DNA of 64,000 bases from the NCBI RefSeq assembly GCF_002952215.1, contig NZ_CP022600.1:868001-932000 (forward strand). The letters run 5' to 3'. Below, piece by piece: positions 44,179 to 54,597 of the stretch. Every line of letters begins with the position of its first letter. Position 1 is the first letter of the stretch. Below the pieces are notes generated by a model, which worked only from the letters and a program-made list of their open reading frames with translations, made no database searches and was not told the DNA's origin. The translations under genes and the position numbers were made by a program. Source of the DNA: Porphyrobacter sp. HT-58-2 (GTDB lineage Bacteria; Pseudomonadota; Alphaproteobacteria; Sphingomonadales; Sphingomonadaceae).

Positions 44179-46554
44179 TTACCTTCGCCCGGTGAAGGCC
44201 TGTGCCGGAAAGGCTGGCCCCATCACCCGCTGCAGCCACAGCTGCACCAGCGGATGCATGATCCGGGTATAGCGGCTGGGCTTGCCGTTCTGCCCGCAAT
44301 TGACCCCGCCGCTCACCACGCCGATCAGGACAGGCGCGCGCATCACATTTTCCGACAGGATCAGAGGGCCGCCGCTGTCGCCATTGCAGGCCTGCTGACG
44401 GCCGGTCTCGCGCGCACAGAGCACCAGATCTTCGCGCGCACCGCCAAAGCCGGTGATGGCAGAGCAGCTGTTCCGATCACGCAGCGCCACCCGCCCGCGC
44501 AGCAGACTGGTCGGTGCCCCGGCAACGCCGGGCTTGGTGCGCCCCCAACCGAACACGAACGCCTCCATCCCATCGGCGATGGTGCGCTGGTCGACGCCCT
44601 CGCTGTCCAGCGTAATGCGTCGCAGTTCGCCCGCAAGCGTGCCGCTTCGTACGGCTCTCGTGTCATATCTGATAAGCGCAATGTCGAAGGCGAGCGCCCG
44701 GTCGCGTCGGCGACCCAGAAAATCGGGGTGCTGGAATGTTTCGAGGATCCGGTATTCATGCCCTTCCCGGCGGCTCGCGGGATTGTTGACCCCGAGCCGG
44801 ATCAGGTGGCCGCTGTTCGCGCCGACCGCCACGCCCTGATCCATCAGGCAATGGGCTGCGGTCAGCACCCAGCCCGTGGCGATCACCGAACCGCCGCACA
44901 GCACCTTCTGGTTGGCTGGCACGGTGATGTTATTGTCCTCACCCGGGCGCTTGATCACATCGGGGCGCCACACCAGCGCGGCCCATGGCGCGGTTCCCGC
45001 CTTGACGGGAGTGCCCCTGATCACCCGCATGAGCGGTTTGCACACCCTGTCGCGATAGAACACGCCTCGGAACTCCACCACATGGTTCCGGCATGACCGG
45101 GCGCGGTCATCCTCTTCTGTTTCCGGCCCGTCAGCTTCGGGCATTTCGGGGATTTCGTCACGCCCATCGGACAGCCCTGCATAATCAAAGCCACCGCTGT
45201 CTTCGGTCAGCGGCGCGGCGGGATCGGTCTGGATGCGCTCCGCCAGCACCTTGCAGGCTTCACGGTCTCCGGCATTGCAGGCGATGTCGTATAGCGCATA
45301 GGCGCGCGGCACGTTGGCGGGCATGATCTGCCCCTGTTCCAATACCGCAGCAAGCTGGCGGCAGGCCTCGAAGCCATCGGCCGTGCAGGAGCGGAACAGA
45401 TAGTACTCGATCCGGTCGGCATCGCCAGGATCGGGGGCGGAGGCGCTGTCCGCAGACGATACCATCAGATCGCCGACCACCCCGCAGATCCAGCGCGTTT
45501 CGTTGGTATCCGAGGCAGTCTCGCACACTGGCCCGAGCAGCACGATGGCGCGCGCAGGATCCTCGCGCGGGCCATCCTTTTCGGCATAGAGTAGTCCCAC
45601 ATCCCTGCAAGCTTCGCGCTCGCCGGCATCGCACGCGCGGACCAGCAGCGGTTCGTTGCGCAACGCTTCGAAGTTGATGCAGCCGCCTTGCCATTGCTGG
45701 CAACCGCGCTCGTAATAGGCCAGGCCAGCCTGCACTCGGTCTTGGTTCGGGGTGTCGTGCCATTCCCCGCGGAAGATCGCCCGGCCAAGCACGATGCAGG
45801 CGTCCAGATCACCGGCATTGCAGCTCAGTTTCTGGAACTGACGGGTCTGCGGCCCCGGTTCGCTTTCGAGGCCGCGCCAATATTCGAGCCCGGCGTGGCA
45901 GGCTGGCACATTGCCCTGCTGACATGTGGCAATCAGGAGCTGGCGCCCGCGCTCAAGCGCACCGGGATCGCGCGGCGCGGCAATCAACTGCTTGGCCAGA
46001 GCCACACAGGCTGTCGGCATGCCGCCGTCGCAGGCCACCCAGCGCACCATCTCGGCGGCCTTGGGTTCGGGCGCTCCGAACACGCCTCTCGCGAGATTGT
46101 CTGCATGGGGTTCGCACGCCGACAGCACGCCCCCCTCGCACGCCTTGGCAAAGGCATTGGGAGCCGTCAGGTCACCAGGAAGCGGATCGGCGCTTTGCAT
46201 CAACAGGCCGAGCAGGTTGCAGCCATTGGCATCGCCGCCATCGCAGGCCTGGCGATAGAGCACCTCGGCGACCGGGCGCACCAGCAGGCGTCCTTCGCCG
46301 CTCTGGTAAGCAATCCCGAGTGTCGTGCAGGATGCTGCCATTCCGGCATCGCATTCGGCCTCGGCCCGGTCGGCCTCGGCCTGCTGCCGGCTCAAGAGCG
46401 CGTCGTCAGGTAAAACCGGCACTGATCGTTCGATCGGCTTGGAATAACTGCGCACCGTCGGCACGCCCTGCGGCTCCTGCGCGGCAACCGGTGTGGCTGC
46501 CACGGCCAGCAGAGCCAGCACCCACTCCACCAGCCTCGATCCACGCCTGCGCAT
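44179..46554 (-). CDS. Cys-rich Sel1-like repeats fused to trypsin-like serine protease
   Basis: 791 residues. Signal peptide to TPVAAQ, then about 400 residues of repeats with paired Cys (CDAGMAASC, CDGGDANGC, CEGGVLSAC, CDGGMPTAC, CQQGNVPAC, CNAGDLDAC, CDAGEREAC, CNAGDREAC) like the Helicobacter Hcp Sel1-like family. After an acidic linker, an S1 protease domain (about 500-785): VLTAAHC (His), FDIALIRYD (Asp), CNGDSGGPL (Ser), GGVNCGQN. All three catalytic residues are present. Secreted or periplasmic. ATG 46554 is chosen as it directly precedes the signal peptide. Substrate unknown. Confidence 0.85.
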   Translation of the reverse strand: MRRRGSRLVEWVLALLAVAATPVAAQEPQGVPTVRSYSKPIERSVPVLPDDALLSRQQAEADRAEAECDAGMAASCTTLGIAYQSGEGRLLVRPVAEVLYRQACDGGDANGCNLLGLLMQSADPLPGDLTAPNAFAKACEGGVLSACEPHADNLARGVFGAPEPKAAEMVRWVACDGGMPTACVALAKQLIAAPRDPGALERGRQLLIATCQQGNVPACHAGLEYWRGLESEPGPQTRQFQKLSCNAGDLDACIVLGRAIFRGEWHDTPNQDRVQAGLAYYERGCQQWQGGCINFEALRNEPLLVRACDAGEREACRDVGLLYAEKDGPREDPARAIVLLGPVCETASDTNETRWICGVVGDLMVSSADSASAPDPGDADRIEYYLFRSCTADGFEACRQLAAVLEQGQIMPANVPRAYALYDIACNAGDREACKVLAERIQTDPAAPLTEDSGGFDYAGLSDGRDEIPEMPEADGPETEEDDRARSCRNHVVEFRGVFYRDRVCKPLMRVIRGTPVKAGTAPWAALVWRPDVIKRPGEDNNITVPANQKVLCGGSVIATGWVLTAAHCLMDQGVAVGANSGHLIRLGVNNPASRREGHEYRILETFQHPDFLGRRRDRALAFDIALIRYDTRAVRSGTLAGELRRITLDSEGVDQRTIADGMEAFVFGWGRTKPGVAGAPTSLLRGRVALRDRNSCSAITGFGGAREDLVLCARETGRQQACNGDSGGPLILSENVMRAPVLIGVVSGGVNCGQNGKPSRYTRIMHPLVQLWLQRVMGPAFPAQAFTGRR

Positions 46555-46707
46555 TGCCGCGCTCCCCCAATACCCGGTAATAATGCCTCTTTCCCCGATC
46601 AGCGTCAAACCGGCGGGCCTTGCGCGGTTCGTGCTTGTAAGCCGACATGACTAGCGATTAAGCACCCAAGAGCCTGTCGCTGACGGCGGGCGGGAGACGA
46701 AGCGCCC

Positions 46708-48702
46708 ATGCCTGCCGATCTGCCAGCGAGCCTGCCTGCCCCGATCCGTGACAGCTGGCAGTCGCATCTGGCGCTCGGCATCACCGGGCATCGTGCTTCC
46801 AACCCTTCGTTTGCGGCCCATGCCGCGGCAATTGCGACGGCGCTGGAGGCGCTGTTCGCCCGGATTGACACGATTGCAGCAGGCCTGCCGGGCGCGCGCG
46901 GTGCGGTGCGGCTGCATTCGCTGCTGGTCGATGGGACTGATCAGGTCGCCGCCGAACTGGCCTTGGGGCGCGGTTGGGAACTGGCAGTACCGCTGCCCTT
47001 CGGTGCCGATCTCAACGCCGCGATCAACGCACACCCTGCCAGCGCGGGCGATGCAGCGGCGTTGCTGGCCAGCAGGCCGGTTGCCGATCCCGCCGTCACT
47101 GCGCGGGCTGATGCGATCAGGGCGATCACCGCCCGCGCGCAGCTGTTCGAACTTGCCCACCGCGATGCCGAGGTCGAAGCCTTGTGGCTTGCCACGCTTG
47201 CCGATCCCGAAGACCGCGTCGCCGCCCGCGCCTTTGATGCGCTTGCTTCGGACAATGTTGCGCTCGCCGGAAGGGTGATGATCGAACGCACCGATCTGAT
47301 GGTCGCGGTGTGGGACGGCAAGGTGGCGAACCTGCCGGGAGGCACCGGCCACACTGTCACCGCCGCCCTGACGATGGGCGCGCCAGTGCTGTTGATCGAC
47401 CCGGCCCGGCCCGATGCCTGGCACATCCTGACCCGCCCCGAAGAGCTTGGCCACCTGAGGAGGACAGGCGCGGACACAGCCGCCCCCGACATGGCGCGGC
47501 TGGAGGCGATCATTCGTCAGGCGGTGGTCGCCGAGGGCTGGAGCCCGGCGCAGCTGGCGCGCGAGCAATGGCGGCCGCGCAGCGCGCGCCGGTTCGGGCT
47601 CTATCGCCGGATCGAGCGTGTGTTCAGCGGTGAGGGCGGGGCTTTTGCCTCGCTGCGGCTCGAATTCGAAGCGCCTGAGGCCATTGCCGCAGGTAGCGGA
47701 GCCGGGGTGATCGCTGCTGCCGAGGCGTTGCCCGGCGGTGACGGCGCAGTGGCCGCGCGGCTGGCCCGCGATGTGCTGCCGATGTTCGCCTGGGCCGACG
47801 GGATCGCCAGTCGCCTTGCCGACGCCTATCGCAGCGGAATGTGCGTCAACTTTGTGCTGGCGGCGCTGGCGGTGATCGTCGGTCTGGCTTTTCTGCCTAC
47901 GGGTCTGAGCGAATTCAAATGGGCCTTTGCCGGGGTCGAGCTGCTGCTGCTCGCCGGGATTCTGGCGCTGACCATGGCAGGGTCCCGGCGCGGCTGGCAC
48001 CGGCGCTGGTTTGCGATGCGGCGCGTGGCTGAATACCTCCGCCATGCTCCGGCGCTGCTGCTGCTGGGCGTGGCGCGCCCGACCGGGCGCTGGCCACGGC
48101 CGGGCGGGAGCGGGGGCGAGGCAGAGTGGCCCGAACATTTCGCCCGCCATGCGCTGCGCGATGTCGGGCTGCCGCAAGTGCGCGTGACCCGCGACTACCT
48201 GCGTGCTGGGCTGCGCACCGCCGTCTTGCCCCATGTTGCCGCGCAGCGCGCCTATCACGCTGCCAAGGCACACCGGCTGGAAGCGGTGCATCACCGGCTC
48301 GACCGCACCGCAGCTACCTGCTTCGTTCTCGCGGTCGCTTCGGTGTTGGCCTATCTGGTGATCAAGGGCGCTGGCGTGGCCGGTATCATCCCCAAGAGCC
48401 TTGCGGCTGACCTGTCGCCGGTCTTCACCTTCCTCGGCGTTGCCTTCCCCACGCTCGGCGCGAACCTTGCGGGCATCCGCTATTTCGGCGATTTCGAACG
48501 CTTCGCTGCGATTTCGCGGGTGGCGGCGGAACGGCTTGCCGGGATCGAGGCCCGCATGACACTGCTGCTGTCAGGCACGCCCGCAGCGTTGACCTATGGC
48601 GCGGCGGCGGATCTGATCCATGCCCTTGATGAAGCCGTGGTCGAGGAAATCGCCAGCTGGCAGGCAGTGTTCGGGGCCAAGCACCTCGCCCTGCCGGCTT
48701 GA
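46708..48702 (+). CDS. SLOG-like nucleotide-sensor domain with four-TM region
   Basis: 664 residues. Residues 18-235 look like a SLOG-type Rossmann fold: LALGITGHRASN (cf. TGHR motif), LLVDGTDQVAAELALGRGWELAVPLPFG, and MIERTDLMVAVWDGKVANLPGGTGHTVTAALTMGAPVLLID. Then predicted TMs at about 376-396, 406-424, 534-553 and 567-588, with basic helices between, resembling SLATT-type associating effector domains. SLOG-SLATT pairs are implicated in nucleotide-dependent conflict systems. Assignment is from motif resemblance only. Divergent from the protease gene. Confidence 0.65.
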   Translation: MPADLPASLPAPIRDSWQSHLALGITGHRASNPSFAAHAAAIATALEALFARIDTIAAGLPGARGAVRLHSLLVDGTDQVAAELALGRGWELAVPLPFGADLNAAINAHPASAGDAAALLASRPVADPAVTARADAIRAITARAQLFELAHRDAEVEALWLATLADPEDRVAARAFDALASDNVALAGRVMIERTDLMVAVWDGKVANLPGGTGHTVTAALTMGAPVLLIDPARPDAWHILTRPEELGHLRRTGADTAAPDMARLEAIIRQAVVAEGWSPAQLAREQWRPRSARRFGLYRRIERVFSGEGGAFASLRLEFEAPEAIAAGSGAGVIAAAEALPGGDGAVAARLARDVLPMFAWADGIASRLADAYRSGMCVNFVLAALAVIVGLAFLPTGLSEFKWAFAGVELLLLAGILALTMAGSRRGWHRRWFAMRRVAEYLRHAPALLLLGVARPTGRWPRPGGSGGEAEWPEHFARHALRDVGLPQVRVTRDYLRAGLRTAVLPHVAAQRAYHAAKAHRLEAVHHRLDRTAATCFVLAVASVLAYLVIKGAGVAGIIPKSLAADLSPVFTFLGVAFPTLGANLAGIRYFGDFERFAAISRVAAERLAGIEARMTLLLSGTPAALTYGAAADLIHALDEAVVEEIASWQAVFGAKHLALPA

Positions 48703-48708
48703 GGCGCA

Positions 48709-49254
48709 TCATCCCAGCAGCATGACATTCATCAGCCGGCCGGGAACGAGGAAGGCGGCAATGCCGGGGATCATCAGCGCGGTCAGATAAGTGAACACCA
48801 GATGCCGCTTGTGCGCCCGGATATCACCGCGTCGGGCGGTCGCGATGACCTTCCAGGCAGCGTGGAAGGTGATCGGCACGAACAGGTGGATCCAGCTGTA
48901 GCCGCCCGAAGACTGGATGAAGATCGCCGAGGTGGCGGTCACCAGCATCAGCGCCAGCCAGACCTTGCCGAGCCGCTTGTGCAGCGCGGTGCCCTTCCTT
49001 GCGAGCAGCAGCCAGCCGCCCAGCGGGATCGCGGGCAGCACGGTCGCGACATGGATGATGATCGGCAGCTTGTTGTAGTAATGCAGGTTCTCGACCATCC
49101 CGAGGCCCGCCCGGCCCAGCGCGACCAGCACGGCAAAGCTCATGGTGAAGCAGGCGAGGCTGACGGCGGTGCGGGCCACGGGGCCGATGTCGAAGCGGTC
49201 CGTGGTGCGGGCCGAGGTGCGGCGGATGGCAAAAGGCAGGGTGATGGCGTTCAT
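48709..49254 (-). CDS. DUF2306 four-TM membrane protein
   Basis: 181 residues, DUF2306-type: LHYYNKLPIIIHVATVLPAIPLGGWLLLARKGTALHKRLGKVWLALMLVTATSAIFI, with His residues at predicted TM edges (HxxxHKRLGK) that resemble metal or heme ligands. ATG 49254 with AGGAGA at good distance. Divergent from the LytTR gene, a pairing that suggests direct regulation. Confidence 0.85.
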   Translation of the reverse strand: MNAITLPFAIRRTSARTTDRFDIGPVARTAVSLACFTMSFAVLVALGRAGLGMVENLHYYNKLPIIIHVATVLPAIPLGGWLLLARKGTALHKRLGKVWLALMLVTATSAIFIQSSGGYSWIHLFVPITFHAAWKVIATARRGDIRAHKRHLVFTYLTALMIPGIAAFLVPGRLMNVMLLG

Positions 49255-49419
49255 CGCGGGTCTCCTGTGCAGCGGTGTGTCGGTTGCTGAAATCAGGATG
49301 GCGCCGGGCCGCTCGCGGGCAATCGCGCCTGCGCAAATGGCGAGGATCCTTCGCGAAATGACCCGAAATGCCGCGCTTTGCCACTTTACGAAGCGCGAAC
49401 GGACGGGCACTTGCCTTGC

Positions 49420-50250
49420 ATGAGCCAAGCGGCAGAGCCTTTCACGCCCCATCCCTTGCGCCAGATTCTGATCGATCTGGCGGTGATGAGCGTGATCGGG
49501 GTGTTTCTCGGCCTGATCGGGCCATTCGGCAGCGATGCCATGCCGCTTGCGCCGCGACTGCTGAGCTGGCTGGCCTTCGCCTATCTCGGCTATGCGATCT
49601 ATCGCCCGATGGGTGTGGTGGTGACATGGGCCGAGCGCAGGCTGGCCCTGCCGCGCGCCGGGCTGTGGGTGGCTGCGGTGCTGATCGCGACCGTGCCGAT
49701 GAGCTTTGCCGTGCAACTGCTCGACAGCATGCCCGATCCGGTGCTGTGGCCGGGGCTCGAGATGATGATGGCGCATTATTCGGCGGTGCTGGTGATCGGC
49801 GGCGGGGTGACGCTGCTGTTCAACCTGCTGAAGCCGGGACGCTCGCCCGACGCGGACGCGCTGGCGGTGCCGCCTGCCAGCGCCACCCGTCCAGCACAGG
49901 CTTCCCTCGCGCCTGAGCCTGCACCGCCTGCCGCGCCGTCCAACCCGCTGCTCGACCAGCTCCCGCCCGCACTCGGCAGCGCGATCATCGCGCTGGAGAT
50001 GGAGGATCACTATGTCCGTGTCCACACCGCGCTGGGATCGGCGCTGGTGCTGATGCGGATGCGCGATGCCGTCGCGCTGCTGGGCGAGCTTGAGGGGATG
50101 CAGGTGCATCGCAGCTGGTGGGTGGCGCGCGGCGCGGTGGAGGATGTCCTGCGCGATGGGCGCAACATCCGTCTGTGCCTGCCGCGCGGGATCGAGGCAC
50201 CCGTCGCCCGCGCCAAGGTTGCCGAATTGCGCGACGCGCGCTGGATCTGA
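49420..50250 (+). CDS. Membrane-bound LytTR-family transcriptional regulator
   Basis: 276 residues with four N-terminal TMs (about 15-130) and a C-terminal LytTR DNA-binding domain: ALEMEDHYVRVHTALGSALVLMRMRDAVALLGELEGMQVHRSWWVARGAVEDV. No receiver or kinase, so it is a one-component membrane sensor. ATG 49420; the divergent DUF2306 gene is the most probable target. Confidence 0.88.
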   Translation: MSQAAEPFTPHPLRQILIDLAVMSVIGVFLGLIGPFGSDAMPLAPRLLSWLAFAYLGYAIYRPMGVVVTWAERRLALPRAGLWVAAVLIATVPMSFAVQLLDSMPDPVLWPGLEMMMAHYSAVLVIGGGVTLLFNLLKPGRSPDADALAVPPASATRPAQASLAPEPAPPAAPSNPLLDQLPPALGSAIIALEMEDHYVRVHTALGSALVLMRMRDAVALLGELEGMQVHRSWWVARGAVEDVLRDGRNIRLCLPRGIEAPVARAKVAELRDARWI

Positions 50251-50259
50251 CACGCAAAA

Positions 50260-50287
50260 AGGCCCCCGGTGTCGCCACCGGAGGCCT
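50260..50287. terminator. Bidirectional hairpin between LytTR gene and katG
   Basis: GGCC-CCCGGTG / CACCGG-GGCC with a short loop, flanked by AAAAA on the left, giving a U-run for the minus-strand katG transcript. Confidence 0.7.
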
Positions 50288-50310
50288 CTCTCAATCAGTC
50301 AGCCAGCGCC

Positions 50311-52515
50311 TCAGTGATACTTGGCGCAGGTCACGTCGAAGCGATCAGCGTTCATCACCTTGTTCCAGGCCGAGATGAAGTCGCACACGAACTTGCCCTC
50401 GTTCCCGCCTTCGGCATAGACCTCGGCCTGGGCGCGCAGCATCGAGTTGGAACCAAACACCAGATCGGCGCGGGTGGCGCGGTATTTCTCCGCCCCGGTG
50501 GTGCGGCAGGTGCCGACATATTCCTCGTCGCCCGAGCCTTCGACCGGAGCCCACTTGGTGCTCATGTCGAGGAGGTTGCGGAAGAAGTCCGGCGTCAGCG
50601 TGCCCACGCGATCGGTGAACACCCCGTGCTTGCGGTTGCCGCTATTGGCACCCAGCACGCGCAGCCCGCCGACCAGCACGGTCATTTCCGGGATCGACAG
50701 GCCGAGAAGATGCGCCTTGTCGATCAGCATCTCCTCGGTGCGGACATCGGCCTTGGTCTTGAGGTAGTTGCGGAAGCCATCGGCGAAGGGTTCGAGCGGC
50801 TCGAAGCTTGCCGCGTCGGTGTGTTCGTCGGTGGCATCGCCGCGCCCGCCCATGAACGGCACGGTCACGTCGAAGCCGGCATCCTTCGCCGCCTTCTCGA
50901 CCGCCGCCGAGCCTGCCAGCACGATCGCATCGGCCACCGAAAGCTCGCCGCGATGCTGTTCGATCACACCCAGCACACGGCTGAGTTCCTCCGGATCATT
51001 CGCCGCCCAGCCGCTTTGCGGCGCCAGCCGCACGCGCGCGCCGTTGGCACCGCCACGGTGGTCCGAATTGCGGTAGGTCGAGGCCGAGGCCCAGGCCGCC
51101 TTGACCAGTTCGGAGACAGTCAGCCCGCTGCCGAGGATCGCCGCCTTGAAGCGCGCGACTTCGGCATCCGACGCCGGACGGCCGGGAGGCACCGGATCCT
51201 GCCAGATCAGGTCTTCCGCCGGGACTTCCGGCCCCATGTAGCGGATCTTCGGTCCCATGTCGCGGTGGCACAGCTTGAACCAGGCGCGGGCGAAGGCATC
51301 ATCCAGCGCCGCCTGATCGTTCAGGAACTTCTCGGAAATCTTGCGATATTCCGGATCGCGCTTCAGCGCCATGTCGGCGGTGGTCATCATCGTCGGCACC
51401 TTCTTCGACGGATCGCGCGCGTCGGGGGCCATGTCTTCCTCGGTCTGGCCGATCGGTTGCCATTGCCATGCACCGGCAGGCGACTTGACCAACTCGTAGT
51501 CATACTTGAACAGCAGGCGGAAGTAGTCGCCGCCCCACTGGGTCGGATTGTTCGACCACGCGCCTTCGATGCCCGAAGTGGTGATGTTGCCGCTGGCGAT
51601 TTCACCCTCGTCGACCAGCCAGCCGAAGCCCATCTGGTGCAGTTCCTCGCTTTCCGGAGCGCCTGCGAAGGTGTCAGCCGGGGCTGCGCCATGGGCCTTG
51701 CCGAAAGCATGGCCGCCAGCGGTCAGCGCCACGGTTTCCTCGTCGTTCATCGCCATGCGGGCAAAGGTTTCACGCATGTCGCGGGCCATGCCTTCGGGAT
51801 CATGCGGGTTGCCCTGCGGCCCTTCGGGGTTGACATAGATCAGGCCCATCTGGATCGCGGCGAGCGGGTTGTCGAGCGCCGCACCTTCCTTGGGGCGGAT
51901 GCGGGTGGGAACGCCTTCGTTGACCCACTGTTCTTCGGTGCCCCAGTAGACGCTTTCCGGCTCGTAGACGTCAGCGCGCCCACCGCCGAAGCCGAACACC
52001 GGCCCGCCCATCGATTCAATCGCCACGTTTCCGGCGAGGATGAACAGATCGGCCCAGCTGATGTTCTTGCCGTATTTCTGCTTGATCGGCCAAAGGAGCC
52101 GGCGGGCCTTGTCGAGGTTGCCGTTGTCGGGCCAGCTGTTGAGCGGAGCAAACCGCTGCTGACCTGAGCCCGCCCCACCGCGCCCGTCACCGGTGCGATA
52201 GGTGCCGGCGGCGTGCCAGGCCATGCGGATGAAGAACGGGCCATAGTGGCCGTAATCGGCCGGCCACCACGGCTGGCTGTCGGTCATCAGCGCGGTGAGG
52301 TCGGCCTTGAGGGCATTGTAATCGAGCGCGTTGAACGCCTCGGCATAGTCGAAATCCTCGCCATAGGGGTTGGCGCTGCGGCCACCTTCCTTGAGGATGT
52401 CGAGCTGCAAGGCCTCGGGCCACCAGTCGCGGTTGGTGCGACCCAGCAGGCTGCGCATTTCGGCGGAACCGTGGAACGGACAACCGCCGCCTATTTCTCC
52501 GGTCTTGGCATCCAT
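50311..52515 (-). CDS. katG: Catalase-peroxidase
   Basis: 734 residues, normal KatG length. [13 protein letters not shown] contains the active-site Arg-Trp-His; LIYVNPEG and [12 protein letters not shown] supply the Tyr and Met of the Trp-Tyr-Met adduct; [10 protein letters not shown] is the proximal heme His. Opens with GGCPFHG. Decomposes H2O2 and shows peroxidase activity. Located with ahpF and ahpC, forming a peroxide-defence cluster; no oxyR in the window. Confidence 0.98.
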   Translation of the reverse strand: MDAKTGEIGGGCPFHGSAEMRSLLGRTNRDWWPEALQLDILKEGGRSANPYGEDFDYAEAFNALDYNALKADLTALMTDSQPWWPADYGHYGPFFIRMAWHAAGTYRTGDGRGGAGSGQQRFAPLNSWPDNGNLDKARRLLWPIKQKYGKNISWADLFILAGNVAIESMGGPVFGFGGGRADVYEPESVYWGTEEQWVNEGVPTRIRPKEGAALDNPLAAIQMGLIYVNPEGPQGNPHDPEGMARDMRETFARMAMNDEETVALTAGGHAFGKAHGAAPADTFAGAPESEELHQMGFGWLVDEGEIASGNITTSGIEGAWSNNPTQWGGDYFRLLFKYDYELVKSPAGAWQWQPIGQTEEDMAPDARDPSKKVPTMMTTADMALKRDPEYRKISEKFLNDQAALDDAFARAWFKLCHRDMGPKIRYMGPEVPAEDLIWQDPVPPGRPASDAEVARFKAAILGSGLTVSELVKAAWASASTYRNSDHRGGANGARVRLAPQSGWAANDPEELSRVLGVIEQHRGELSVADAIVLAGSAAVEKAAKDAGFDVTVPFMGGRGDATDEHTDAASFEPLEPFADGFRNYLKTKADVRTEEMLIDKAHLLGLSIPEMTVLVGGLRVLGANSGNRKHGVFTDRVGTLTPDFFRNLLDMSTKWAPVEGSGDEEYVGTCRTTGAEKYRATRADLVFGSNSMLRAQAEVYAEGGNEGKFVCDFISAWNKVMNADRFDVTCAKYH

Positions 52516-52654
52516 GATCGTTTCTCCTCTCGACTGTTATCGTGTCAGACTCGCCCCGCAGGGACAGGCCTATGAGACGAAGATTACGCTTTCAGGATGG
52601 CCCGTCCAATCGATTAATGCGCAGGGATTGATTGAGCAGGGCGATTAATCAGCC

Positions 52655-52722
52655 TCGTCATTGCGAGCGGAGCGAAGCAATCCATGGATTGCTTCGTCGC
52701 ATGCGGCTCCTCGCAATGACGA
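52655..52722. repeat. REP-like palindrome (CGTCATTGCGAG type)
   Basis: TCGTCATTGCGAG and CTCGCAATGACGA arms enclose GCGAAGCAATCCA / TGGATTGCTTCG. A widespread palindrome class; between katG and ahpF. Confidence 0.75.
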
Positions 52723-52784
52723 ACAAAAAAGGGCGGGCTCTCCGATGAGAACCCGCCCCCTTTGCTGAAGCGGTACGAAGCGCT

Positions 52785-54374
52785 TTACGCCGCCTGCGCC
52801 ACGTCCTCGACCGGTTCGTTGCGGATCAGGAAGTCGAACGCGCCGAGGCCTGCCTTCGCGCCTTCGCCCATGGCGACGACGATCTGCTTGTGCGGCACGG
52901 TGGTGCAATCGCCTGCCGCATAGATGCCGGGCAGGTTGGTCGCACCGTGATCGTCGATCACGATCTCACCGAACTTCGACAATTCGAGGCCGGTCTCGCG
53001 CAGCCATTCGGTGTTCGGCACCAAGCCGATCTGCACGAACACGCCTTCGAGCTGGATGCGGCGTTCCTCGCCATTGGCGCGGTTCTTGACCACCAGCCCG
53101 CTGACCTTGCCGTTTTCGCCGAGGATCTCCGTGGTCTGGCCGTTGGTGATGATCTCGACATTGGGCATAGAGCGCAACTTGCGCTGGAGCACTTCGTCGG
53201 CGCGCAGCTTCACGTCGAACTCGATCAGGGTGACGTGGCCGACAATCCCGGCAAGGTCGATCGCTGCCTCGACCCCGGAATTGCCGCCGCCGATCACCGC
53301 GATGCGCTTGCCCTTGAACAGCGGGCCGTCGCAGTGCGGGCAATAGGCCACGCCCTTGTTGCGATACTCCGCCTCGCCCGGCACGCCGAGATTGCGCCAG
53401 CGCGCGCCGGTGGAAAGGATCAGTGACCGGGCGCGTAACGAAGCGCCGTTGGCCATCACGACCTCGTGATAGCCGCCGATTTCCTTGGCCGGCTTGAGTT
53501 CGACCGCGCGGGCCAAGTCCATCAGGTCGATGTCATATTCGCCGACGTGCGCCTTCAGGCTGTCGGTCAGCTTCGGCCCTTCGGTGTAGGTCGTGCCGGG
53601 CAGGTTCTCGATCCCGAGCGTGTCCATCAGCTGCCCGCCGAAGCGTTCCGCCGCGATGCCCGTGCTGAAGCCCTTGCGCGCGGTGTAGACCGCCGCCGCC
53701 GCGCCCGCGGGGCCGCCGCCCACCACCAGCACCTCGAACGGCGCCTTGGCGGCGAGCTTTTCGGCCTGCTTGGCGTCGGCATTCTTGTCGAGACGGCTGA
53801 GGATCTCGGCCAGTTCCATCTTGCCGTTGTAGAACGGCTCGCCATTCAGGAAGGTCGCCGGCACGGCCATGATGTCGCGCGCCTCGACTTCGCTCTGGAA
53901 GGTGCCGCCTTCGATCAACGTGGCGGTGATGCGCGGGTTTTCGAGCGCCATCAGGGTCAGCGCCTGCACCACGTCGGGGCAGTTGTGGCACGACAGCGAG
54001 AAGAACATCTCGAAGTGATAATCGCCCTCAAGCGCGCGCACCTGTTCGATCAGGTCGGCGTCAACCTTGGGCGGGTGTCCGCCAGCCCACAGCAGCGCGA
54101 GCACCAGTGAGGTGAATTCGTGGCCCATCGGGAGCCCCGCGAACCGCACCCACTTTTCCGCGTCACTCTCCCGGCGGATGACGAAGCTCGGCTTGCGATC
54201 ATCGGTGCCGTCGAAGCGTGCGGTCACGAGATCGTGCAGCGACGCGATCTGTTCGATCAGCGCGCGCGTCTGGCGTGACTTCTCGCATTCGCCGAGCGAG
54301 GCGACAAGTTCCACGCCTTCACGCAGATTGCCGAGATAGGTCTTGAGCTGGGCCTGCATGGCAGCATCGAGCAT
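52785..54374 (-). CDS. ahpF: Alkyl hydroperoxide reductase subunit F
   Basis: 529 residues: thioredoxin-like N-terminal pair with CHNC (SCHNCPD), FAD domain [19 protein letters not shown], redox CPHC ([11 protein letters not shown]), NAD domain [17 protein letters not shown], and the C-terminal [26 protein letters not shown]. Reduces AhpC with NADH. Start ATG 54374 with GGAGG. Downstream of ahpC, same strand, 224 bp apart. Confidence 0.97.
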   Translation of the reverse strand: MLDAAMQAQLKTYLGNLREGVELVASLGECEKSRQTRALIEQIASLHDLVTARFDGTDDRKPSFVIRRESDAEKWVRFAGLPMGHEFTSLVLALLWAGGHPPKVDADLIEQVRALEGDYHFEMFFSLSCHNCPDVVQALTLMALENPRITATLIEGGTFQSEVEARDIMAVPATFLNGEPFYNGKMELAEILSRLDKNADAKQAEKLAAKAPFEVLVVGGGPAGAAAAVYTARKGFSTGIAAERFGGQLMDTLGIENLPGTTYTEGPKLTDSLKAHVGEYDIDLMDLARAVELKPAKEIGGYHEVVMANGASLRARSLILSTGARWRNLGVPGEAEYRNKGVAYCPHCDGPLFKGKRIAVIGGGNSGVEAAIDLAGIVGHVTLIEFDVKLRADEVLQRKLRSMPNVEIITNGQTTEILGENGKVSGLVVKNRANGEERRIQLEGVFVQIGLVPNTEWLRETGLELSKFGEIVIDDHGATNLPGIYAAGDCTTVPHKQIVVAMGEGAKAGLGAFDFLIRNEPVEDVAQAA

Positions 54375-54505
54375 GGGAATCCTCCGGGCGCGGGCAGAGA
54401 GGCCGCGCGGGTCAAATTGATGCGATCCGTGGGTGGGCAACACGAGGCCGGACGCCTTCACCCCAAATGGGGGGGAGGGGTGGTGACATCCGGCCCCGGC
54501 TACGA

Positions 54506-54533
54506 CCCGAGGGCTCTTTGAAAGGCTCTCGGG
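54506..54533. terminator. Hairpin between ahpC and ahpF
   Basis: CCCGAG...CTCGGG with inner GGCTC/GGCT pairing, followed by CTTTT on the plus strand but no U-run on the ahpC transcript strand. May partly terminate or process the ahpC-ahpF message. Confidence 0.35.
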
Positions 54534-54597
54534 CTTTTACGACCAGCGCAAGTCCAGGGGGGGTAGGTCCTGCGCGGGCCGGTCTTGTCGGGTCAGG

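Noticed and set aside
52600..52650. OxyR site before katG from the CGATTAAT pair
   Set aside because: Direct repeat only, no match to a known OxyR layout.
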